A stretch of DNA of 64,000 bases from Futiania mangrovi (GTDB lineage: Bacteria; Pseudomonadota; Alphaproteobacteria; Futianiales; Futianiaceae). The notes below the pieces were generated by a model. It saw nothing but the letters and a program-made list of their open reading frames with translations, made no database searches and was not told the origin of the DNA. This document shows, one piece after another, positions 35,492 to 48,003 of this stretch. The stretch lies in contig NZ_JAMZFT010000001.1 in NCBI RefSeq assembly GCF_024158125.1, positions 124,001 through 188,000 of the forward strand, written 5' to 3'. The position numbers and the translations under genes are program-made. Numbering within the stretch: the stretch's first letter is position 1; the number at the start of each line of letters is the position of its first letter.

Positions 35492-35914
35492 ATGCAGTCG
35501 AGAGATGAGATCATCGACATGACGGCCGATATCGTGTCGGCCTATGTCGGTAACAACAGCGTACCGGCCAGTGAACTGCCTGCATTGATTTCCAGCATTC
35601 ACGGAGCACTTCTCGCGGCCTCCGGTGGGAAGCCGGTCGAGGCAGAAGAGCAGATGCGCCCGGCAGTGCCGGTGAAGAAGTCCGTTCAGGACGAGCAGAT
35701 TTCCTGCCTGATCTGCGGCGGGTCGTTCAAGTCGCTGCGCCGCCACCTCGGTACGCAGCACAATCTGACGCCTGAGCAGTATCGCGCGATGTGGGGACTG
35801 GCCCCCGATTACCCGATGGTCGCGCCGTCCTATGCCAAGGCCCGCTCGGACCTTGCAAAGGAGATGGGCCTCGGCAAGCGGCCGGCGTCGGGAAAGGCCA
35901 GCGGCAAGCGCTGA
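35492..35914 (+). CDS. mucR: MucR/Ros family zinc-finger transcriptional regulator
   Basis: 140 residues. The prokaryotic Cys2His2 finger is intact: Cys72, Cys75, His85 and His90 in [20 protein letters not shown], with the nine- and four-residue spacings of Ros. The N-terminal [31 protein letters not shown] helix region and [38 protein letters not shown] tail are typical of MucR, which acts as an H-NS-like silencer and affects motility and cell-cycle genes in several alphaproteobacteria. It is followed by a strong hairpin. Confidence 0.94.
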   Translation: MQSRDEIIDMTADIVSAYVGNNSVPASELPALISSIHGALLAASGGKPVEAEEQMRPAVPVKKSVQDEQISCLICGGSFKSLRRHLGTQHNLTPEQYRAMWGLAPDYPMVAPSYAKARSDLAKEMGLGKRPASGKASGKR

Positions 35915-35965
35915 CCGGTCCGGCCACAAGACAGCGCCGGGCCCCGTGCGGGTCCGGCCGTTGGC

Positions 35966-35997
35966 AAGGGGGTCCGTGCGTGTTGCACGGACCCCTT
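35966..35997 (+). terminator. strong hairpin after mucR
   Basis: GGGGTCCGTGC (35969-35979) and GCACGGACCCC (35985-35995) form an 11-bp perfect stem with a five-base loop, extended by two weaker pairs. It is 55 nt past the mucR stop. No good T-tract follows (TTGTGCAT), so termination may be incomplete, or the hairpin may act on the mRNA of the next gene, whose start is 167 nt further on. Confidence 0.5.
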
Positions 35998-36163
35998 GTG
36001 CATCGTGGGGTGCACTTGCGTGTCTGCCCCTTGCACTGCGTCCGGCCGTTCACATCTGAAGAACATCCCACGCCGCGCTGCCGCGATTGCACGGCGCGCG
36101 CGCGCCCGCTACAACGCGGGGCGCACATCCATCCCGGTTTCACCTGTAGCGGAGCAGTCACGC

Positions 36164-37816
36164 ATGGCACGCGAGTTCATCTATCACATGCACCGTGTCA
36201 CCAAGGCCTATGGGGCCAAGAAGGTGCTGGATGGCGTCTCGCTGAGCTTCTATCCGGATGCCAAGATCGGCGTGATCGGTGTCAACGGCGCCGGCAAGTC
36301 GACGCTGCTGCGCGTCATGGCCGGCATCGACACGGAATACACTGGCGAGGCCTGGGCGGCGGAAGGTGCGCGCATCGGCTACTTGCCGCAGGAGCCGCAG
36401 CTCAACGGCGACAAGGATGTGCTCGGCAACGTCATGGAGGGCGTGGCGGAGAAGAAGGCGCTGCTCGACCGCTATAACGAGCTGGCCATGAATTATTCCG
36501 ACGAGACGGCCGAGGAGATGGCGCAACTCCAGGACCAGATCGACAGCCAGAACCTCTGGGATCTCGATGCACAGGTCGAGCAGGCAATGGACGCGCTGCG
36601 TTGCCCGCCGGGCGACTGGGCGGTCGACAAGCTGTCGGGCGGCGAGAAGCGCCGCGTCGCTCTCTGCAAGCTGTTGCTGGCCAAGCCCGACCTTCTGCTG
36701 CTTGACGAGCCGACGAACCACCTTGACGCGGAAACGGTCGCGTGGCTGGAGCGCTTCCTGCGCGAGTACGAGGGCGCGGTGCTGCTCATTACTCACGACC
36801 GCTACTTCCTCGACAATGTCACGGGCTGGATCCTCGAGTTGGACCGCGGCCGGGGCATCCCCTACGAGGGCAACTACTCGTCCTGGCTGGAACAGAAGCA
36901 GAAGCGGATGGAGACCGAGGGCAAGACCGAGGAGGCCCGCCAGCGCACCCTGTCGCGCGAACTGGAATGGGTCCGGTCCAGCCCGAAGGCACGCCAGGCC
37001 AAGTCCAAGGCCCGCATCAAGGCCTACGAGGAACTGCTGAACAAGGCGGCCGATGCACAGTCGGGCCGCGCGCAGATCATCATCCCGCACGGCACGCGCC
37101 TCGGCGACAAGGTGATCGAGGCGGACGGCCTCGCCAAGGCCTATGGCGACAAGCTGCTGTTCGAGGACCTGTCCTTCCGACTGCCGCCGGGCGGCATCGT
37201 CGGCGTGATTGGCCCGAACGGCGCGGGCAAGACGACGCTGTTCCGGCTCATCACTGGGCAGGATGCGCCGGACGACGGTTCCATCACGCTGGGCGACACG
37301 GTGCGGCTCGGCTACGTCGATCAGAGCCGCGACGCGCTCGACCCCAAGAAAACCGTGTGGGAGGAAATCTCCGACGGGCTCGACGTGCTGAAGCTCGGCG
37401 ACCGGGAAATGAACTCGCGCGCCTATGTGGGCGCCTTCAACTTCAAGGGCGGCGACCAGCAGAAGAAGGTGGGCGACCTGTCGGGCGGCGAGCGCAACCG
37501 GGTCCACCTCGCGAAGATGCTGAAGGGCGGCTACAACGTGCTGCTGCTCGACGAGCCGACCAACGACCTCGACGTCGAGACCCTGCAGGCGCTCGAGGCT
37601 GCGCTCGAGGACTTCGCGGGCTGCGCTGTCATCATCAGCCACGACCGCTGGTTCCTCGACCGCATCGCGACCCACATGCTCGCCTTCGAGGGCGACAGCC
37701 ACGTGGAGTGGTTCGAGGGCAATTTCGAAGACTACGAGGCCGACAAGAAGCGCCGCCTCGGCGACGCGGCGGTCGAGCCGCACCGCATCAAGTTCAAGCG
37801 GTTCGAGCGCGCCTGA
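36164..37816 (+). CDS. ettA: energy-dependent translational throttle protein EttA (ABC-F)
   Basis: EttA binds the ribosomal E site and gates the first elongation steps according to the ATP/ADP ratio. The 550-residue protein has two ABC domains: Walker [10 protein letters not shown] and GPNGAGKTT, signatures LSGGEKRRV and LSGGERNRV, Walker [13 protein letters not shown] and [12 protein letters not shown]. The arm insertion in domain 1 and the Lys/Arg-rich linker ([20 protein letters not shown]) are as in EttA, and the N-terminus [14 protein letters not shown] fits. The ATG at 36164 gives the usual length, although the frame is open from 35996. Confidence 0.95.
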   Translation: MAREFIYHMHRVTKAYGAKKVLDGVSLSFYPDAKIGVIGVNGAGKSTLLRVMAGIDTEYTGEAWAAEGARIGYLPQEPQLNGDKDVLGNVMEGVAEKKALLDRYNELAMNYSDETAEEMAQLQDQIDSQNLWDLDAQVEQAMDALRCPPGDWAVDKLSGGEKRRVALCKLLLAKPDLLLLDEPTNHLDAETVAWLERFLREYEGAVLLITHDRYFLDNVTGWILELDRGRGIPYEGNYSSWLEQKQKRMETEGKTEEARQRTLSRELEWVRSSPKARQAKSKARIKAYEELLNKAADAQSGRAQIIIPHGTRLGDKVIEADGLAKAYGDKLLFEDLSFRLPPGGIVGVIGPNGAGKTTLFRLITGQDAPDDGSITLGDTVRLGYVDQSRDALDPKKTVWEEISDGLDVLKLGDREMNSRAYVGAFNFKGGDQQKKVGDLSGGERNRVHLAKMLKGGYNVLLLDEPTNDLDVETLQALEAALEDFAGCAVIISHDRWFLDRIATHMLAFEGDSHVEWFEGNFEDYEADKKRRLGDAAVEPHRIKFKRFERA

Positions 37817-37838
37817 GCGGGCACTGCGCGCTGATGCG

Positions 37839-37868
37839 AAAAGGGCGCTCCCGTGGGAGCGCCCTTTT
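37839..37868 (+). terminator. bidirectional Rho-independent terminator between ettA and mlaC
   Basis: AAAAGGGCGCTCCC (37839-37852), GT, GGGAGCGCCCTTTT (37855-37868) form a perfect 14-bp inverted repeat. Each strand ends its stem in four T residues, so it can terminate both the convergent ettA and mlaC transcripts. It lies 23 nt after the ettA stop and 30 nt from the mlaC stop. Confidence 0.85.
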
Positions 37869-37897
37869 GCGTTCGCGTTCTTGCGTGGGGAGGAGGT

Positions 37898-38500
37898 TCA
37901 GAGGCCCGCGACGCGCGGCTTCAGTTCCTCGACCAGTGCCGGAAGCTTGCCCCCGTTGCGGGCGAGGATCGACGTGAACTCCGACTGCTGGGTCTGGGCC
38001 ATCGACACCTGCTCGACGATCAGGTCGATGACCTTGAAACCGCCATCGGTCGCACGCAGGCGCCAGTCCACCTGCACCGGCGGCCCCTCCGCGCGCACGA
38101 TGCGCGACTTCACGATCAGGCCCTTGGCGCCCGCGTCGATCACCCGCTCGACCTCCAGCTTCTCGCCGGCATAGGCATCGATGCGCGTTGCGTACATGAA
38201 GGAGACATAGTCGGCGAAGAAGTCGAGATAGGCCCGCTTCTCCTCCTCGCTCGCCGCGCGCCAGTACCGCCCCGTCGCGAACTTCCCGATCGCCTCGACG
38301 TCGGCGTTGCGGGCGAAGATGTCGCGGAATTCCGCCTGGCGGGCCGCGGTATCGTTGCCGTTCTTCTCCAGCACCTGGATCACGCGGTCGGCAAGGCCCT
38401 GCACGAAGGCCTTCGCCGTGTCCTCGGTCGCTGCGGCCGCAGCCGTCACCATCATCGCGAGGGCGACCAGGGGCCCCGTAATCATCATGAGCGGACGCAT
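37898..38500 (-). CDS. mlaC: phospholipid-binding protein MlaC (Ttg2D family)
   Basis: MlaC shuttles phospholipids across the periplasm between outer-membrane MlaA and the inner-membrane MlaFEDB complex. The 200-residue protein has a signal peptide (about 1-24, MRPLMMITGPLVALAMMVTA) and the family pattern: AEFRDIFARNADVEAIGKFATGRYW, YLDFFADYVSFMYATRI, and the C-terminal GGFKVIDLIVEQVSMAQTQQSEFTSIL. GGGAGTGA precedes the ATG. It lies 55 nt downstream of mlaA on the same strand. mlaDEF are not in the window. Confidence 0.92.
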   Translation of the reverse strand: MRPLMMITGPLVALAMMVTAAAAATEDTAKAFVQGLADRVIQVLEKNGNDTAARQAEFRDIFARNADVEAIGKFATGRYWRAASEEEKRAYLDFFADYVSFMYATRIDAYAGEKLEVERVIDAGAKGLIVKSRIVRAEGPPVQVDWRLRATDGGFKVIDLIVEQVSMAQTQQSEFTSILARNGGKLPALVEELKPRVAGL

Positions 38501-38555
38501 CTGACTTCACTCCCGGTGATGCTGTGGACCATGGTGTAACGCGCCAGCATCCGCG

Positions 38556-39323
38556 CTAGTTCGTTCCTGCCCTCGGGGTGTCCGAGACGGCGCTGATGTC
38601 CGGCAGGGATTCGGTATCCAATTCGCCATTGAGGATGGCGGCATTGCGGCGCTGGCGATAGGCCGAGCGGATCGCAGCGTAGAAATCGGGCGAGGTCCGG
38701 TAAAGCTCGTCGAGCGCTTCCATGTTCTCTGCCCGGAACTCCAGCACCTCCACCGAGCGTTTGCTCACCGACGCGACAGTGCCGTTCTCCAGGTACATCA
38801 ACGGATTGAAGGCATGATCGACGATCCGGCCCACCAGGTCGCGCGGCGGCACGGGGCCGAGCAGCGGAAGGAAGAGGTAAGGCCCTTCCTCGATCCCGGC
38901 AACGGCCAGCGTCTGGCCGAAGTCTTCCTCGCGTAGCGGCAGGCCGAGGTCGGTCGCGGGGTCGAGGAGGCCGAGACCGCCCAGCGTCGTGTTCACGAAC
39001 AGGCGCCAGAAGGTGGTCTGGGCGTGGTCCCAGTCGCCCTGCAGAACCGCGTTGGCGAGCGTGATCGGCAGGCCGATATGGCTCGTCACGTTGCGCAGGA
39101 CATGGCGCACGGTCGTCGGCGTCACCGCGTCGTAGGCGACCGCCGCAGGCCGGATGACCACCGTGTCGATTCCCTGGTTCACCGCGAACATGGCGCGGTT
39201 GAACGGCTCGAACGGATCGTTCGGCTCATCCAGCGCAGAAAGCGTCGGGCCTTGTGTGGACGCGCAGCCGCCGAGCGCGGCGCACAGCAGACCGATCCGG
39301 AGAAACCGCCAGAAAGACGTCAT
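38556..39323 (-). CDS. mlaA: outer-membrane lipoprotein MlaA (VacJ)
   Basis: It removes mislocalised phospholipids from the outer leaflet of the outer membrane. The 255-residue precursor has a lipoprotein signal with lipobox LGGC (Cys20), followed by the VacJ signature DPFEPFNRAMFAVNQGIDTVVIRPAA, FVNTTLGGLGLLDPATDLGLP, REEDFGQTLAVAGIEEGPYLFLPLLGPVPPRD and a C-terminal polar tail. Directly upstream of mlaC, so the outer-membrane and periplasmic parts of the Mla pathway are co-expressed. Confidence 0.94.
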   Translation of the reverse strand: MTSFWRFLRIGLLCAALGGCASTQGPTLSALDEPNDPFEPFNRAMFAVNQGIDTVVIRPAAVAYDAVTPTTVRHVLRNVTSHIGLPITLANAVLQGDWDHAQTTFWRLFVNTTLGGLGLLDPATDLGLPLREEDFGQTLAVAGIEEGPYLFLPLLGPVPPRDLVGRIVDHAFNPLMYLENGTVASVSKRSVEVLEFRAENMEALDELYRTSPDFYAAIRSAYRQRRNAAILNGELDTESLPDISAVSDTPRAGTN

Positions 39324-39510
39324 TGCAGATAGGGGCCTCGTAAACTTCGTGGACTTCTCGGGATGGCACGCCGGCAGACGTGCTGCCGGACCCTACACAA
39401 CGGCCCCGGAGTAAACGGCAGGAAAGTTAATGAAGCCGACCCGGAATGGCGAGTCGTTGCCCGCCATCCTGAAAAAAACCTGTCCTGTGTTGCACCTGAG
39501 AAACGGTGCC

Positions 39511-39585
39511 TCAGATCAAACCGAAGACGACCGCGCACAGAAACAGGAAGATGGCACCGGTCGTCAGCTGAAATATCGCTGTCAT
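39511..39585 (-). CDS. candidate 24-residue membrane microprotein
   Basis: The frame encodes 24 residues, beginning MTAIFQLTTGAIFLFL and ending VVFGLI; apart from the first seven, nearly all are hydrophobic, so the whole protein would be one membrane helix. GGAGG is 5 nt before the ATG, an unusually good ribosome-binding site in this window. It lies in the 397-nt gap between mlaA and the 41-codon gene below; the rest of that gap holds nothing recognisable. I know no family for it; expression is unproven. Confidence 0.4.
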   Translation of the reverse strand: MTAIFQLTTGAIFLFLCAVVFGLI

Positions 39586-39720
39586 GACTCCCTCCATCCG
39601 TATCGCGGAAAGTCTGCCCCGATCCCCCGGCCCGGGCAAGCCGAGTTCGTCGACGCACTGCAACATGGGTGTGCAATGCAGCACGCCCCCGCCTCCGATC
39701 AGGGAGGCGAGGGCGCGTCC

Positions 39721-39846
39721 TTAGTCCGTGGAGGCTGGCGCGGATGCCGCGGGCGGCGGCTCTTCCGTCTGGGCCCGCTTCCAGTCCGTCGCCAGCTTCA
39801 TGGCGAGCAGGAGCAGGGCGATTCCGAGAATCGCCAGCCCCCGCAT
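39721..39846 (-). CDS. candidate 41-residue single-TM protein downstream of 5-oxoprolinase gene
   Basis: 41 residues: MRGLAILGIALLLLAMKLAT forms one membrane helix, followed by a short polar tail (DWKRAQTEEPPPAASAP). The ATG is 11 nt after the stop of the large hydantoinase-type gene on the same strand, so it could be its last cistron. The ribosome-binding site is weak. The proline/alanine tail resembles other tiny accessory membrane proteins, but no function can be assigned. Confidence 0.45.
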   Translation of the reverse strand: MRGLAILGIALLLLAMKLATDWKRAQTEEPPPAASAPASTD

Positions 39847-39857
39847 GGCGCCGCGGC

Positions 39858-43514
<3,657 letters not shown>

Positions 43515-43582
43515 TCAAACCTCCATACTCCCTGCCTCCACGCGACCTGGCGCGGGCGGTTTTTGCATGTTGCGTGACAAAA

Positions 43583-43612
43583 CGTTGACAAAAAATCGGC
43601 AAATTGTCAACG
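43583..43612. promoter_or_regulatory. palindromic operator between the 5-oxoprolinase and MarR-family genes
   Basis: CGTTGACAA (43583-43591) and TTGTCAACG (43604-43612) form a perfect 9-bp inverted repeat with a 12-nt spacer in the AT-rich intergenic region. TTGACA within each arm could also serve as a -35 element. The position between two divergent genes, one encoding a MarR-type regulator, suggests an operator for that regulator. Confidence 0.6.
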
Positions 43613-43690
43613 TAACGGATAAGGGGATGCGTCTGGCGTCAAATACCGTTTTGGTTGTAGCGGCTTGCGCGCGAGAAAGGGAAAAGCGAC

Positions 43691-44242
43691 ATGCCGAGGG
43701 ATCCGAACGCTACGCCGAAAGGTGCCGCACGCCGCCCGGGCGTAGGCCCGGTGGTTTCGGCAGCTCACCTCGCCGCCGGCGGAATGCCGGAGCTTTCGGA
43801 GGTCGAGTTCGCGCTTGCCATGGCGACCAACGCCTTCAACCGCTGGATGACACGGTGCATGACGGCGGCGGGGGAGGAGGGGCTGAGCCCGCTGGAGGTA
43901 TTCCTGCTGCACACGGTCAATCATCGCGGGCGGCAGAAGACGCTGGCGGACATCTGCCTCGTGCTGAACATCGAGGACACGCACACCGTCACCTACGCGC
44001 TGAAGAAGCTGGAGGCGCGCGGCCTCGTCGAAAGCGGCCGGCGCGGCAAGGAGAAAACCGTGGGCATCACGCGCGCGGGTGAAGCGGCCTGCAACCGCTA
44101 TCAGGAGATCCGCGAGGCCGTGCTGGTCGGCGCCATGCGGCACCTGAGCCTGGACCCGGACGACGTTTCCAACATCGCCGCGCTGCTGCGCGTCCTGTCT
44201 GGCCACTACGACCAGGCGGCGCGGGCGGCAGCATCGCTCTGA
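43691..44242 (+). CDS. MarR-family winged-helix regulator, LdtR type
   Basis: 183 residues with a MarR fold: ELSEVEFALAMATNAFNRWMTRCM dimerisation helix, LFLLHTVNHRGRQKTLADICLVLNIEDTHTVTYALKKLEARGLVESGRRGKEKTVGIT, which is the winged helix-turn-helix. NHRGRQKTLADIC and NIEDTHTVTYALKKL match the LdtR-type regulator of rhizobia and Liberibacter. AAGGGA lies 8 nt before the ATG. It probably binds the palindrome 79 nt upstream and regulates itself and the divergent hydrolase (inference). Confidence 0.87.
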   Translation: MPRDPNATPKGAARRPGVGPVVSAAHLAAGGMPELSEVEFALAMATNAFNRWMTRCMTAAGEEGLSPLEVFLLHTVNHRGRQKTLADICLVLNIEDTHTVTYALKKLEARGLVESGRRGKEKTVGITRAGEAACNRYQEIREAVLVGAMRHLSLDPDDVSNIAALLRVLSGHYDQAARAAASL

Positions 44243-44329
44243 CGACACCCGCGACCAGGCGACGCGGACTGCGCGAGGCAGGGTCAATTCGGATTTCAAA
44301 CCTTCTCGGCACGGGATAGTCTGCGCCCG

Positions 44330-45049
44330 ATGTCCATGTGGAGCAAATTGGCGGGGGCGGCCGACAGCATCGGGCTTCCGGGCCCGCTGGGGGACCTGCT
44401 GCGGTCCTTCGATTCCGGCCGCGGGGTTTCCGCGCCGCACGGGGCACATGCGCCGGAACGCTCGGTCGCTTTCTCCATCGCCTTGATTGCGCTGTCGGCC
44501 AAGCTTGCCAAGGCGGACGGTTCCGTCTCCCAGGACGAGATCGCGGCCTTCGGCGATGTGCTGCACGTGCCGCAGGGCGAGGCTGGGAACGTCGCCCGGG
44601 TCTTCAACCTGGCCGGGCAGGCAACCGCGGGGTTCGAGGGCTACGCCCGCCAGGTCGCGCGCATGTTCCGCGACAATCCCGCCGTGCTCGAGGACGTGCT
44701 CGATGCGCTGTTCCACATCGCCAAGGCCGACGGCGTCATGCACCCGTCGGAGTGCGCCTACCTGGAGGAGGTGGCGGAAATCTTCGGCTTTTCCGAGGCC
44801 GAGTGGCGCCGCCTCAAGATCACGCATCTGGGACGCGCGGAGGACGACCCGTATGTCGTGCTCGGCATCGACCCGGATGCATCCGATCAGGATGTGCGCA
44901 CGGCCTATCGGAGGCTCGCGCGCGACAACCATCCCGACCGGATGATGGCGCGGGGCGTGCCGTCGGAACTGATCGGCATGGCGAACGAGAAGCTTGCGGC
45001 AATCAATGCCGCCCATGCCCGCATCCGGGCGGAGCGCGGGTTGAAATGA
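44330..45049 (+). CDS. TerB-DnaJ co-chaperone (DjlA-like)
   Basis: 239 residues: a TerB-like all-helical domain (about 45-160; AFSIALIALSAKLAKADGSVSQDEIAAF and ALFHIAKADGVMHPSECAYLEEV, with the paired acidic motifs of TerB) and a C-terminal J domain (about 175-239; DPYVVLGIDPDASDQDVRTAYRRLARDNHPDRMMARGVP), whose HPD motif activates DnaK. Unlike E. coli DjlA it has no N-terminal membrane helix. The stop overlaps the amidase start (ATGA). Confidence 0.87.
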   Translation: MSMWSKLAGAADSIGLPGPLGDLLRSFDSGRGVSAPHGAHAPERSVAFSIALIALSAKLAKADGSVSQDEIAAFGDVLHVPQGEAGNVARVFNLAGQATAGFEGYARQVARMFRDNPAVLEDVLDALFHIAKADGVMHPSECAYLEEVAEIFGFSEAEWRRLKITHLGRAEDDPYVVLGIDPDASDQDVRTAYRRLARDNHPDRMMARGVPSELIGMANEKLAAINAAHARIRAERGLK

Positions 45050-45786
45050 TCCCGGCCGTGAGGGTGCGTCCGTCGCCCAACCACGGCGACCGCAAGGGGC
45101 GGGAGATCGGCTGGGTGGTCCTGCACTACACCGGCATGCGCAGCGCGGAAGAGAGCATTGCCCGGCTGTGCGACCCGGCCGCGGAGGTCTCGGCGCACTA
45201 TTTCATCGAGGAGGACGGCTCGGTCACGCAGCTCGTGCCGGAAGACCGGCGCGCCTGGCATGCAGGCGCGGGCTGCTGGCGCGGCGAGCGGGACATGAAC
45301 TCGGTCTCTATCGGGATCGAGCTTCAGAACCCCGGGCACGAGTTCGGCTATCGTGCGTTCCCCGACGCGCAGGTCGGCGCGCTGTGCGGGCTGCTGTCGG
45401 ACCTGCTCCGGCGGCACGCGCTGACACCGGACCGGGTGATCGGACATTCCGACCTCGCGCCCGCGCGCAAGACCGATCCGGGAGAGCTTTTTCCGTGGGA
45501 GGACCTGGCGCGCCGCGGGCTTGCGCTCCCCCTGCCGCGACAGCCGCGCCATGCGCCGCCGATGGGGGCCGCGGGCGTGCGCGCCTGCCTGTCGCTGATC
45601 GGCTACGAGGTTGGACAGGGGCCGGGCTGGGACCGGCAGACGCGGGCCGCACTTGCCGCCTTCCAGCGCCGCTGGCGGCCTGAACGCGTCACCGGGGCAG
45701 CCGATGCGGCGACGACCGCGCGCCTCGTCGCCGTCGCCGCGCGCGCAGCCGCCCTTGACGGCGACCCCCGTCTCGCCGACATCTGA
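45046..45786 (+). CDS. N-acetylmuramoyl-L-alanine amidase with peptidoglycan-binding domain
   Basis: It cuts the amide bond between MurNAc and the stem peptide. The 246-residue protein has an Amidase_2 domain: VVLHYTGM (zinc His), SAHYFIEEDGSVTQLV, RAWHAG, NSVSIGIELQNPG and GHSDLAPARKTDPGELFPW (second zinc His and catalytic region), then a C-terminal PG-binding helix bundle (about 175-225). No clear signal peptide is present, so it may act in the cytoplasm like AmpD in cell-wall recycling. It is translationally coupled to the TerB-DnaJ gene and ends 4 nt before rnpB. Confidence 0.9.
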   Translation: MIPAVRVRPSPNHGDRKGREIGWVVLHYTGMRSAEESIARLCDPAAEVSAHYFIEEDGSVTQLVPEDRRAWHAGAGCWRGERDMNSVSIGIELQNPGHEFGYRAFPDAQVGALCGLLSDLLRRHALTPDRVIGHSDLAPARKTDPGELFPWEDLARRGLALPLPRQPRHAPPMGAAGVRACLSLIGYEVGQGPGWDRQTRAALAAFQRRWRPERVTGAADAATTARLVAVAARAAALDGDPRLADI

Positions 45787-45790
45787 GAAC

Positions 45791-46196
<406 letters not shown>

Positions 46197-46240
46197 CATT
46201 CATTTCCATGCCCCGTCCCGCAGCATTCCATGGAACGCCG

Positions 46241-46280
46241 TGGGGTCATGCGGCCGTCCGGCCCCGATATTCTTTTTTTG
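46241..46280 (+). terminator. possible rnpB terminator
   Basis: GGGG (46242-46245) can pair with CCCC (46262-46265) around an inner GGCC stem, and a run of T residues follows (46273-46279). The arms are imperfect. It lies about 45 nt after the 3' end of rnpB and would insulate it from the division cluster. Confidence 0.4.
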
Positions 46281-46329
46281 TTCTTGTTTGAGCTTGTCGA
46301 AAGGACTGCAAAACCCGAAGGTTTCAGGC

Positions 46330-46370
46330 AAGTTCCATATAGACTCCATTAAGTTCCATGACATACCATG
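46330..46370 (-). promoter_or_regulatory. candidate MraZ box ladder upstream of mraZ
   Basis: CCAT recurs at 46335, 46346, 46356 and 46366, i.e. at 11, 10 and 10 nt spacing; AAGTTCCAT occurs twice, exactly 21 nt apart. On the minus strand this reads as ATGG units separated by about one helical turn. Known MraZ boxes in E. coli are TGGG-type direct repeats with the same 10-nt period. The array ends about 130 nt before the mraZ start. The rest of the 302-nt rnpB-mraZ gap holds only the terminator candidate. Confidence 0.5.
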
Positions 46371-46498
46371 CCGTGTCAGCCTGATCCGGTGGCGTGAGTC
46401 GCGTGCGTGGTCCTTCGCGTTGCGTGGTCTCGCCGCCGTTGCCCGCGGAATGGGGTCCGTGGCCGGGGTCAGGAACCGATGGTGGGGTTTGCAGGACG

Positions 46499-47008
46499 AT
46501 GAGCGAGCCGTTGTTCCTCGGCACATACCGCGTCCGCTGTGACGGCAAGGGCCGCGTGTCCGTGCCGGCGCAGCTGCGCGCGGAGCTGCGGGGGACGATG
46601 GGCATGGGCTTCTTCGCCTATCCCTCGCTCGCGGGCGAGCCCGCGCTGGAGTGTTGCGAGCCCGCGCACCTGCGCCGCCTCACCTCCGTGCTCGACCGGA
46701 TGAGCCCGCTCTCCAAGACCCGCCGCAAGCTGGAGCGGCGCCTGCAGGCGCAGGCGACCCAGCTGCAGATCGACGGCGACGGCCGCACCGTCCTCAACGC
46801 CGACCTGCGCGCGCGCCTCGGCCTCGGCGAGAAGGGGGGCGAGCTTGTCTTTGCCGGTCGCGGGCGCGTGTTCGAGATCTGGTCGGCGGACGTGTTCGAC
46901 GCCCAGCTCGACGACGCCCTGGGCGAGGACGAGGAGGAGATGTTCGCCGCCGCATGGTCGCAAGCCGTCGAGGCGGGCACGGCGCAGGCCGGGGAGGGCG
47001 CGGAATGA
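46499..47008 (+). CDS. mraZ: transcriptional regulator MraZ
   Basis: MraZ is an AbrB-fold, DNA-binding repressor of the division and cell-wall cluster. The 169-residue product has the two tandem SpoVT/AbrB repeats: [24 protein letters not shown] and [23 protein letters not shown], plus a central Arg-rich stretch ([15 protein letters not shown]). The frame is open from 46394; the ATG at 46499 follows AGGA and gives the [10 protein letters not shown] start expected for the family. First gene of the cluster; its stop overlaps rsmH by 4 nt. Confidence 0.93.
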   Translation: MSEPLFLGTYRVRCDGKGRVSVPAQLRAELRGTMGMGFFAYPSLAGEPALECCEPAHLRRLTSVLDRMSPLSKTRRKLERRLQAQATQLQIDGDGRTVLNADLRARLGLGEKGGELVFAGRGRVFEIWSADVFDAQLDDALGEDEEEMFAAAWSQAVEAGTAQAGEGAE

Positions 47009-48003
47009 GTGCGCGGCCCCATGTTCCGGTGCTGCTGAACGAGGTTCTGGAGGTGCTGGCGCCTGCTGCGGGCGAGGTGCATGTCGACGGCACGTTCGGG
47101 GCGGGCGGCTACACCCGCGCGATCCTGCAGGCCGCGCCCTGCGTGGTCTGGGGCGTCGACCGCGACCCCCGCGCTGCGCGCGAGGCCGAAGTGCTGGCCG
47201 GCGAGGCTCGGGAGCGTTTCCGTTTCGTCGCTGGCCGATTCGGAGAGATGGACGGCCTGCTGCGCGCGGAGGGTGTCGAGGCGGTCGACGGTGTCGTGCT
47301 CGACATTGGCGTCTCCTCCATGCAGATCGACGAGGCCGAACGCGGCTTCTCCTTCATGAAGGACGGTCCCCTCGACATGCGCATGTCGGGCGAGGGGGAG
47401 AGCGCGGCGGATGTCGTGAATACCTATCCGGAGGGCAGTCTCGCCCGCATCATCGCGGTCTACGGCGAGGAGCGCGCGGCGCGCCGCGTCGCCCGGGCCA
47501 TTGCGCGCGCCCGGGAGCGTCAGCCGCTTGCCACGACGGGCGCGCTGGCCGACGTCGTGGCGGCGGCGCTGGGCGGAGTGCGCGGCGACAGGATCCATCC
47601 CGCGACGCGGACCTTCCAGGCCCTGCGCATCCATGTGAACGACGAGCTGGGCGAGCTGGTACGCGGGCTGTTCGCGGCGGAATCCCTGCTGGCGCCCGGC
47701 GGGCGGCTGGTCGTTGTCACCTTCCATTCGCTCGAGGACCGGATCGTGAAGCGTTTCTTCCAGGAGCGCGGCGGCCTGACTGGCGGCGGCTCCCGCCACA
47801 TGCCGGAAGTGCAGGGCGCGCAGCCGACGTTTCGCGTCTTGTCGCGCAAGGCCGTCGAGGCAGACGAGGCCGAGGTCGCCGCCAACCCGCGGGCGCGGTC
47901 GGCGAAGCTGCGCGCGGGCGTGCGCCTCGACGTCCCGGTTCCGGCGAATGACGGCCTTCGCGGACGGTTCCTTGAAAGCTTCACGCTGGAGGCCGCGGCA
48001 TGA
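47005..48003 (+). CDS. rsmH: 16S rRNA m4C1402 methyltransferase RsmH (MraW)
   Basis: It adds the N4-methyl group to C1402 of 16S rRNA. The 332-residue protein has [15 protein letters not shown], the SAM-binding [49 protein letters not shown] and [18 protein letters not shown] followed by [13 protein letters not shown]. The ATG overlaps the mraZ stop, excluding the longer frame from 46651, and the stop overlaps ftsL. Confidence 0.97.
   Translation: MSARPHVPVLLNEVLEVLAPAAGEVHVDGTFGAGGYTRAILQAAPCVVWGVDRDPRAAREAEVLAGEARERFRFVAGRFGEMDGLLRAEGVEAVDGVVLDIGVSSMQIDEAERGFSFMKDGPLDMRMSGEGESAADVVNTYPEGSLARIIAVYGEERAARRVARAIARARERQPLATTGALADVVAAALGGVRGDRIHPATRTFQALRIHVNDELGELVRGLFAAESLLAPGGRLVVVTFHSLEDRIVKRFFQERGGLTGGGSRHMPEVQGAQPTFRVLSRKAVEADEAEVAANPRARSAKLRAGVRLDVPVPANDGLRGRFLESFTLEAAA

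Noticed and set aside
46226-46235. TTCCATGGAA palindrome near rnpB as an operator
   Set aside because: A single 10-bp palindrome next to a terminator candidate; too short to separate from chance, although it shares TTCCAT with the mraZ ladder.
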